NCBI GenBank assembly: GCA_938049225.1
Contig: CALICM010000078.1
Location: 1-43,142 of the forward strand
From: an uncultured Paracoccaceae bacterium
GTDB taxonomy: Bacteria > Pseudomonadota > Alphaproteobacteria > Rhodobacterales > Rhodobacteraceae
Reading direction: 5' to 3'
Length of the DNA stretch: 43,142 bases
In this document: piece by piece, positions 37,669 through 43,142 of the stretch
Layout: each line of letters begins with the position of its first letter
Numbering within the stretch: the first letter of the stretch is position 1
The notes under the pieces: model-generated
The model's input: the letters and a program-made list of their open reading frames with translations, nothing else
The model's database searches: none
What the model was told of the DNA's origin: nothing
Made by a program: the position numbers and the translations under genes

Positions 37669-38286
37669 ATGCGCATCATGCACCTTGGCGTCATCGCGGC
37701 CCTGCTCTCGACCCCCATTTGGGCCGCGGACACCGAAATCGAGATCACCCCCCTGCCCGAGGGGAGTGTGAACAGCGAAGATGGCCTGGCAGCCTGGGAC
37801 AGGATCTATCAGGTTACCTCGCACCCGCGCTGTTCCAATTGCCATGTCGGCGCCAGCAATGTGCCAATGTGGTCGGGGCCAAGCTATGGCGGCAAGCCGC
37901 GCCCACATGGAATGAACGTCAATGCGGGCGAAAGCCGGATTGGTGCCGAATATGTCCTTTGTTCGACCTGTCACGCCTATCGCGAAGTGACCGGCACCCG
38001 ATTGCCCCATGCGGCACCGCAAGTGGCGGCCGATTGGCGGCTGGCGCCGGTCGAGGCGGAATGGTTCGGCAAATCCTCGGATTACATTTGCGCGCAACTG
38101 CGCGATCCCGCGCGAAACGGCGACCGCAGCTATTTGGACGTCGCAGCCCATCTTGAGCATGATGTGATCCTGCACTGGGCCTGGGATCCTGGTGCGAAGC
38201 GCGAACCCGCACCCTTCAGCTTGCAAGAGCATGTGAACGACATTCTCGCCTGGGGTGCCGCGGGCATGCCCTGCGCGACGGACTGA
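37669..38286 (+). CDS. Di-haem cytochrome c, electron acceptor of the Ior enzyme
   Basis: The 205-residue protein has a signal peptide (MRIMHLGVIAALLSTPIWA) and two CxxCH haem sites, CSNCH at 55-59 and CSTCH at 98-102. It follows iorB after 10 bases in the same direction. In related periplasmic molybdenum hydroxylases a cytochrome c subunit accepts the electrons, so this is its most likely role. The sequence outside the haem motifs is not one I recognise in detail. ATG at 37669 gives the signal peptide. Confidence 0.85.
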   Translation: MRIMHLGVIAALLSTPIWAADTEIEITPLPEGSVNSEDGLAAWDRIYQVTSHPRCSNCHVGASNVPMWSGPSYGGKPRPHGMNVNAGESRIGAEYVLCSTCHAYREVTGTRLPHAAPQVAADWRLAPVEAEWFGKSSDYICAQLRDPARNGDRSYLDVAAHLEHDVILHWAWDPGAKREPAPFSLQEHVNDILAWGAAGMPCATD

Positions 38287-38298
38287 CCAAGCCTGGCG

Positions 38299-39180
38299 TT
38301 ACGAGACAAACGCCTGCTTTTGGGAAAGCACCTGGGCGGTCGCGAAATCCACGAACGCCCGTACCCGAGCGGTGCGGCGCAAATCGCCATGCAGCAGGAT
38401 CCAGATCGAACGATCCAACTGCACCGGCGCGCCTGGAACGCGGACCAAACCCGCGTGCTGGTCGCCCAGAAACACTGGCACCCAGATCAAGCCCAGACCG
38501 TTCGCGGCCGCTTCGGCCTGCATATAAACCTCGGGCAGGATATGGCTGACCCGCGCCTTCGGATAGGGGCTTTCGGCAACCCAGCTGTGATCCTCGCGCC
38601 AGCCGATCCAATGCGCGCCAGTGCCGTCGCCGACCATTGGCAGGCCGATCCGTTCCAGATAAGCGGGCGCCGCGAACACCCCCAGCGCATAGCGCGTCAG
38701 GCGCCGTCCTACCACATCGTCGGACACCTCATGCGCCACACGGATCGAGACATCGGCCTCGTGACGCGCCAGGTCCGAAACCTGGTTGGTCGCGATGATC
38801 TGGATCGAGATATCTGGGAATTCCGCGCTAAAACCGGCCAGGATCGGCGCCAGGAAACCCTGCGCCAAGGACGGTGCGATACTGACCCGCACGGTCCCCG
38901 TGGGCGTCGCGTCCAAACCCGTCAGCCTGCGCCCAATGATCTGGGTCTGGCGCTCAACCTCCTCGGCCTGGGCAATCAGCAACTCGCCCGGCTGGGTCAA
39001 CGTCAGCCCTTCGGCCGACCGGTCAAAGACCCGCGTCCCCAGAGAGTCTTCTAGCCCACGGATCGCCCGGTTTACGGTGGCATGGTTCACCCCCAGCGCC
39101 TCGGAAGCGCCGCGCAGACTGCCCGCCCTCAGCGCCGCGAGAAAGACCCTCAGATGATCCCAATCAAGTGACTTTGTCAT
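38299..39180 (-). CDS. LysR-family regulator
   Basis: The 293-residue protein has the LysR helix-turn-helix at the N-terminus (LRVFLAALRAGSLRGASEALGVNHATVNRAIRGLEDSLGTRVFDRS) and the periplasmic-binding-like effector domain. ATG at 39180 starts MTKSLDWDHLRVF; a longer in-frame start adds 25 residues with no similarity to the family. It is divergent from the small exported protein and dehalogenase genes and the probable activator of that cassette. It is convergent with the cytochrome gene. Confidence 0.92.
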   Translation of the reverse strand: MTKSLDWDHLRVFLAALRAGSLRGASEALGVNHATVNRAIRGLEDSLGTRVFDRSAEGLTLTQPGELLIAQAEEVERQTQIIGRRLTGLDATPTGTVRVSIAPSLAQGFLAPILAGFSAEFPDISIQIIATNQVSDLARHEADVSIRVAHEVSDDVVGRRLTRYALGVFAAPAYLERIGLPMVGDGTGAHWIGWREDHSWVAESPYPKARVSHILPEVYMQAEAAANGLGLIWVPVFLGDQHAGLVRVPGAPVQLDRSIWILLHGDLRRTARVRAFVDFATAQVLSQKQAFVS

Positions 39181-39240
39181 GCAATTCAAGACCCACAGCC
39201 GGATCGTTTTCGATCCATGTTGGATGAATAACGCCCGTAT

Positions 39241-39269
39241 ATTTCGCGAAATCAATCCCTATCTATAAT
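39241..39269 (+). promoter_or_regulatory. Palindrome and -10 for the dehalogenase cassette
   Basis: ATTTCGCGAAAT (39241-39252) is a perfect 12-base palindrome. It is followed by an exact TATAAT at 39264-39269, with 17 bases between that -10 and a poor -35 (39241-39246) lying inside the palindrome. An activator-type LysR site overlapping a weak -35 is typical. It lies 61 bases from the lysR start and 58 bases before the exported protein start. Confidence 0.5.
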
Positions 39270-39326
39270 CTACAACTGACAAGGCAACTCCACCGGGACG
39301 CGCCTTACAAAATCGGAGATTTTGAA

Positions 39327-39731
39327 ATGACACCGTTTCTAAAAACATTTGCCGCCGCAGGGGCCGTGGCGGTCTCGATTGCAACCGCAACCTTCGCATT
39401 CGATCGGCCGGATCAAACCGATTGGCTGACTTTCATGGACGTCTACCAGGCCGATGACAAATATGAAGCTATGGAGCATGCGGCCCTCGTCAAACCCCTG
39501 GCGGAAAAATATGGGGTGGAACTGACGCAGGTCTACGATGTGCGCAATGTCGACGCGGGCATGCACCCTGGCGAATGGATCTATATGTTCCGCGCGCCAG
39601 ATCCACGGTCGATTGCCGAGTTGCTGAACGACCCCGACTATGTCGCCAGCACCGGACCGCAGGACACCATCCACAGCATTGTCCCGGCGCAGCACTTCTT
39701 GCTGACGCCCATGGTCGCGGGAACCCATTAA
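39327..39731 (+). CDS. Small exported protein upstream of the dehalogenase
   Basis: This 134-residue protein has a signal peptide (MTPFLKTFAAAGAVAVSIATATFA) and a small alpha/beta mature domain (WLTFMDVYQADDKYEAMEHAALVKPLAEKYGVELTQ is partly shown here by its key features: Trp/Phe start, acidic helix, VYDVR strand). It ends PAQHFLLTPM. The short strand-helix-strand layout resembles ferredoxin-like dimeric barrels, but I cannot name a family. GGAG lies 8 bases before the ATG. It is followed after 23 bases by the Tat-exported haloalkane dehalogenase, so the two probably share a compartment. Confidence 0.8.
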   Translation: MTPFLKTFAAAGAVAVSIATATFAFDRPDQTDWLTFMDVYQADDKYEAMEHAALVKPLAEKYGVELTQVYDVRNVDAGMHPGEWIYMFRAPDPRSIAELLNDPDYVASTGPQDTIHSIVPAQHFLLTPMVAGTH

Positions 39732-39754
39732 ACCGCCAAACCAGGAGAAGCCCG

Positions 39755-40759
39755 ATGCCCCCCAATTCCCCCTTGTCGCGCCGGACACTTCTAAAAACCG
39801 GCGCGGCGCTGCCCGCCACAGCCGCGCTTACCTCGCTGAGCGCGGCTGCGCAGGCCGGTAGCAGCCCTTATGGTCTGCCCATCGCATCGGAATTTCCCTT
39901 TACCAAAAAGACCATGTCGGTGAACGGTTCGACGATGGCTTATGTTGACGAGGGGTCGGGCGCGCCGGTTGTCTTCCTGCACGGCAACCCGACCTCGTCC
40001 TACCTATGGCGCAACATCATTCCTTATGTAACCAGCGGCTACCGTGCTATCGCACCGGACTTGATCGGCATGGGCGACAGCGGCAAGCCCGATATTGCTT
40101 ACACCTTCGCCGATCACGCCGCTTATCTGGATGCGTTCCTCGACACGCTTGACCTGCAGGACGCGACGCTTGTGATCCACGACTGGGGCTCGGCACTGGG
40201 CATGCGCTATGCGCGGCGAAACCCCGACCGCATTCGCGCCATCGCCTTTATGGAGGCGATCGTGCCCCCCGCGATGCCGGTCCCGTCTTTTGAGGCGATG
40301 CCGCCCAATCTGGCCGAGCTTTTCAGCACCCTGCGCAGTGAGGCAGGCGAAGCGTTGGTCCTGGACCAGAACTTCTTTGTCGAGAAGATCCTGCCTGACA
40401 TGGGCGTCGCCCGCGACATGACCCCGGCCGAGATGGACGCCTATCGCGCGCCCTTCCCCACCCGCGACAGCCGCAAGCCCACACTGCAATGGCCGCGCGA
40501 GGTCCCCATCGGCGGGGAGCCTGCCAATGTGGTGGTCGAGGTGCAGGCCAATGGCGAGTGGCTGTATGCAAGCGACATCCCCAAACTGCTGTTCTATGCC
40601 GAACCCGGCGCCATCACGCCCCGGGAAGCCGTCGATTATATGACCGCGAACCTTGCCAACCTGGAAACGCGGTTCCTGGGCGCGGGCCTGCATTTTGTGC
40701 AAGAGGATCACCCGCATCTTATCGGCCAGGGTCTTTCTGACTGGCTACGCCGTCTCTAA
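39755..40759 (+). CDS. Haloalkane dehalogenase with Tat signal
   Basis: The enzyme hydrolyses carbon-halogen bonds of haloalkanes to alcohol and halide. The 334-residue precursor has a Tat signal, LSRRTLLKTGAALPATAAL, with cleavage near AQAG. The catalytic core fits the HLD-II (DhaA-like) subfamily. Nucleophile Asp143 is in VIHDWGSALG with halide-binding Trp144, the acid Glu167 in FMEAIVPP, the halide-binding Asn78 in HGNPTSSYLW, and the base His313 in GLHFVQEDHP. All positions needed are present. ATG at 39755 has AGGAG 8 bases upstream; earlier in-frame starts overlap the preceding gene and add nonsense. Export is unusual for characterised members. Confidence 0.92.
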   Translation: MPPNSPLSRRTLLKTGAALPATAALTSLSAAAQAGSSPYGLPIASEFPFTKKTMSVNGSTMAYVDEGSGAPVVFLHGNPTSSYLWRNIIPYVTSGYRAIAPDLIGMGDSGKPDIAYTFADHAAYLDAFLDTLDLQDATLVIHDWGSALGMRYARRNPDRIRAIAFMEAIVPPAMPVPSFEAMPPNLAELFSTLRSEAGEALVLDQNFFVEKILPDMGVARDMTPAEMDAYRAPFPTRDSRKPTLQWPREVPIGGEPANVVVEVQANGEWLYASDIPKLLFYAEPGAITPREAVDYMTANLANLETRFLGAGLHFVQEDHPHLIGQGLSDWLRRL

Positions 40760-40821
40760 GCTGTTGAAGAGAAGCCGCAAGGGTCAAGGTGGTGCGCGCC
40801 GCCACATGAACGGAGGTCACA

Positions 40822-41490
40822 TTGAGATCTTTTGACGATATCCTGGCCATCAGCGCCGAACGCAAGGGCGGCTTTGGCGCAGTTCTGGACGGTATGGACC
40901 CACCCAAATCCGCCGCTGAATTGGCTGCCATCCCCGACGACCGTTGGCTGTCGGGGATGACCCGCTGCGTGTTCCAAGCCGGGTTCAACTGGAAGGTCGT
41001 CGATGCGATGTGGCCAGGGTTCGAAGCCGCCTTCAAGGGCTTCGAAGTGGGCAAATGCGCGATGATGGACGATGCGTGGTTCGACGCGTTGGTTGCCGAC
41101 ACCCGCATCGTGCGCTATGGCGCCAAGATCCGCTCTGTCCAATCCAACGCCATTTTCATTCAGGAAAAAGCGGCCGAACACGGTAGCTTCGGCGCCATGG
41201 TCGGGAACTGGCCTGCCGAGGATTTCATCGGTCTGCTGAACATCCTGAAAACCGAAGGCACCCGTCTGGGCGGGACCACCGGTCAATACTTCCTGCGTAT
41301 GATGGGCAAGGACAGCTTTATCTTGTCCCGCGACGTCATCGGCCGTCTGATCGCCGAAGGCGTGATCGACAAACCTCCAACCTCGAAAGCCGCCATGGCC
41401 AAGGTGCAAGACGCCTTCAATGCCTGGGCTGCCCAATCGAACCGCCCCCTCAAAGAGATCAGCCGCACCCTTGCGCAAAGCATCGGTTAA
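40822..41490 (+). CDS. Tag-like DNA-3-methyladenine glycosylase (HhH-GPD superfamily)
   Basis: The 222-residue cytoplasmic protein has the Tag pattern FQAGFNWKVVDAMWPGFEAAF ... RIVRYGAKIRSVQSNA, aligned with QAGLSW and the IIRHRGKIQA region of E. coli Tag. The N-terminal zinc-binding region of Tag (Cys and His ligands) is absent, and the position of the base-contacting Glu38 of E. coli Tag appears to be Cys49. The fold is therefore likely but the activity uncertain. The start is TTG at 40822 with GGAGG 5 bases upstream; no in-frame ATG fits. It follows the dehalogenase after 62 bases in the same direction. Confidence 0.75.
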   Translation: MRSFDDILAISAERKGGFGAVLDGMDPPKSAAELAAIPDDRWLSGMTRCVFQAGFNWKVVDAMWPGFEAAFKGFEVGKCAMMDDAWFDALVADTRIVRYGAKIRSVQSNAIFIQEKAAEHGSFGAMVGNWPAEDFIGLLNILKTEGTRLGGTTGQYFLRMMGKDSFILSRDVIGRLIAEGVIDKPPTSKAAMAKVQDAFNAWAAQSNRPLKEISRTLAQSIG

Positions 41491-41543
41491 ATGCGCATAG
41501 GATGCTGACTAACGCTTTTCGGCTTCATCTTGAAGAATCTCTG

Positions 41544-41591
41544 ATCGGCTTTTTTTGTTAGAGCCAAAGGCGAAAGGCAACGAAAGCCGAT
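41544..41591. terminator. Inverted repeat between convergent genes
   Basis: ATCGGCTTT (41544-41552) and AAAGCCGAT (41583-41591) are perfect complements separated by 30 bases. A T-run (41550-41556) follows the first arm on the plus strand. It lies between the Tag-like gene ending at 41490 and the unrecognised gene ending at 41613, where a bidirectional terminator is expected. The long loop and the internal position of the T-run make it atypical. Confidence 0.4.
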
Positions 41592-41612
41592 TCCGGTTTA
41601 GATCTAAATGCT

Positions 41613-42920
41613 TTAGCCGACACGCGCTTGCCCGGACAAAACCGTCAGAATGGCGTCGACCTCGGACATCATCATGCTCTGTCGGCCATGCTCGATCGGC
41701 GCCGCGATAACCAGTTCCGCGACGCTCTCATAGGTCGCATCCCAGTCGGTCGTCTCGTAGTTTTGGATCAGTCGATTAAGCCACGCGGCGACGTCCTCGC
41801 GGTCGATATCACATTCAATCAGCAGCCGCGCCAAACCACGCATCGCGTCGGCGCGGGTCTGATATCGGTCCGGGGCGCCACCGCCTGTCATGGCGAAATC
41901 ACTAATGCGCTCCATACGTTCTGCCTGATCTAAGTTACGAGTATGTTTGGCCAATTCTTCGCGCTGCTCAGGCGTCAGATCGTCACGGTCGCGCGCCTCG
42001 TCCAAACCTTTGCGCAGATCGGCAATAAATTCCCCCATCATCTCCATTGGGCCAACAGGGCGGACTTCCATGCCCTCAAGCGGATCATAGCGGTCGATCT
42101 CGGCCACCGAGGTCAGGGGGGCACCGCCCGGCTTTTCCGAGATCAGCACAGGATCCACCACCGACCGGGCGTGGAACAGGGAATCATAGCGAACGCCTAA
42201 ACGCGCCAAGATCACATCTTGGCGTTCGGGTGTCATTACATCCGACTCGTGCAGCCCCTCGTAGTCCAACCCCTCTTCCAAAGCATGTGGCAGACCGTCG
42301 GCATAGGCCTCCCAGTAACTCTCATCCGGCTGCTGTTCCAGATAGTTGAAATTAGACATCACGCGACGCTCATTCTCGCCACCGCGGTAGACGTAAAACT
42401 CGCAACGCGGCGCGTTCTCATCACCAACCGTTCGGCGGAAGAAATAAACCTCCGTATCGGGGATTTGCATGGACAGGCCAAAAGCCTTGGTCGCCATTCC
42501 TGAGATTTGGTCGCAATGTTCGACCAAAACCCATTCTGGACGGTCCGTCAACGCGCTTACCCGCACATCAAGGCTGGCAAAAACCTGCGCGCCACCATCC
42601 CAGGTCAATATGGACCCTGCCTCGGCCGCAGGGCCCCGATGCAGCGACCATTCGGTTTGTGGCATATCTTCGGCGTTTTCGGTCGAGTTTTGCGGTATCA
42701 ATTCGTCGATCGCATCCATCATGGTAGCAGCACGGCGAGAGGTCTTGCGCAAGACCTTGCTCAGCAACCGTATGCCAAAGCTGGATGGGGCGGCACCAAA
42801 ATGTACCTGCGGTTCGTTCATCTGACGGATCTCGGAGACCAGCACCTCCAGAACCGTATCACTGTGGGCTTTGAGAAGAATGAAATCGTGGTAGGGCATG
42901 TCATGTGTTTCCAAAGTCAC
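41613..42920 (-). CDS. Unrecognised cytoplasmic protein next to an IS element
   Basis: I do not recognise this 435-residue protein. It has no signal or membrane segment and is acidic, with a helical C-terminal half (EQREELAKHTRNLDQAERMERI, MRGLARLLIECDIDREDVAAWLNRLIQNYE). The middle region holds YFFRRTVGDENAPRCEFYVYRGG and a Trp/Tyr-rich segment. The long frame, typical codon use and an isolated position support a real gene. The start is uncertain: GTG at 42920 with AGGTG nearby, or ATG at 42899. It lies about 106 bases from the end of the transposase at 43027. Confidence 0.75.
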   Translation of the reverse strand: MTLETHDMPYHDFILLKAHSDTVLEVLVSEIRQMNEPQVHFGAAPSSFGIRLLSKVLRKTSRRAATMMDAIDELIPQNSTENAEDMPQTEWSLHRGPAAEAGSILTWDGGAQVFASLDVRVSALTDRPEWVLVEHCDQISGMATKAFGLSMQIPDTEVYFFRRTVGDENAPRCEFYVYRGGENERRVMSNFNYLEQQPDESYWEAYADGLPHALEEGLDYEGLHESDVMTPERQDVILARLGVRYDSLFHARSVVDPVLISEKPGGAPLTSVAEIDRYDPLEGMEVRPVGPMEMMGEFIADLRKGLDEARDRDDLTPEQREELAKHTRNLDQAERMERISDFAMTGGGAPDRYQTRADAMRGLARLLIECDIDREDVAAWLNRLIQNYETTDWDATYESVAELVIAAPIEHGRQSMMMSEVDAILTVLSGQARVG

Positions 42921-43026
42921 AAAACACCTGACTAACGCCCAGGTTGCACACAGGCAATCAAAACTACCGCCATCAGCGTCCTTTCAGGCGATATCGCTGG
43001 CCCTTAGTGTCCGCCTCGAAACTCTT

Positions 43027-43142
43027 TCAATGATTTAAGGCTCTTGCGATCCGCCTTGTGACGAGTTTGATGTGGGCTGTGAGGAGCCAACTTTCGGCTG
43101 ACTGGATGGACTTCTCCCAATCTTTTGCAAGCCGGCGACATC
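43027..43142 (-). mobile_element. IS5-family transposase, C-terminal end (cut by window edge)
   Basis: The minus strand encodes 37 residues ending at TGA (43029-43027): CRRLAKDWEKSIQSAESW, then LLTAHIKLVTRRIARALNH. The RRLAKDWE(K/T)S ... WLLxAHIxLxTRRxAR pattern is the conserved C-terminus of IS5-family transposases. Most of the element lies beyond the right edge. Its terminal inverted repeat should fall between about 42960 and 43025; it cannot be recognised without the other end. Mobility cannot be judged. Confidence 0.75.

Overview
This is a GC-rich stretch of an alphaproteobacterial chromosome, most likely Rhodobacterales (Roseobacter group). The assignment rests on the gene order ruvC-ruvA-ruvB ... 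ybgC-tolQ-tolR-tolA-tolB-pal-cpoB-tilS-ftsH on one strand, on the MOSC, DUF1127 and phosphate-binding/OmpA family members present, and on Dpp-type transporters and an IS5-family transposase of the kind common there. It is an inference from gene content; no rRNA or other marker is in view. I saw no tRNA, rRNA or CRISPR array, and no gene-free stretch reaches 300 bases.

Positions 1-14198 are mostly housekeeping, all on the minus strand: the start of a formate-tetrahydrofolate ligase gene, a MOSC-domain protein, FtsH, TilS, the complete Tol-Pal envelope system with CpoB and YbgC, two unrecognised proteins, and the RuvABC Holliday-junction machinery. Several junctions use ATGA or longer overlaps, so much of this is probably one or a few long transcripts.

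Positions 14459-25306 are a mixed block: a DUF1127 small protein, PrmA, MsrA, an MFS transporter, an exported phosphate-binding/OmpA chimera, a secreted RTX beta-helix protein, two related exported esterases, ribosomal protein S4 with a structured leader, and an LpxR-like outer-membrane protein.

Positions 25397-34164 form one eight-gene minus-strand operon. It runs from a GntR/FCD regulator through a complete Dpp/Opp ABC transporter to a signal-less gamma-glutamyltransferase-family enzyme and a DUF1028 protein. A palindrome overlapping the regulator's promoter region is the likely operator. The simplest reading is uptake and cytoplasmic hydrolysis of a peptide-like or gamma-glutamyl compound.

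Positions 34292-41490 hold two catabolic-looking cassettes. In the first, a TetR regulator is divergent from an isoquinoline-1-oxidoreductase-type molybdenum hydroxylase (2Fe-2S subunit, Tat-exported Mo subunit, di-haem cytochrome c). In the second, a LysR regulator is divergent from a small exported protein, a Tat-exported haloalkane dehalogenase with a full catalytic set, and a Tag-like DNA glycosylase.

The right edge has a 435-residue protein that I do not recognise and the C-terminal end of an IS5-family transposase. The observations I find most worth following are the rpsD leader with two mutually exclusive hairpins, the exported haloalkane dehalogenase beside a glycosylase-like gene, the GntR-Dpp-GGT-DUF1028 operon, and the RTX beta-helix protein with an embedded EF-hand loop.
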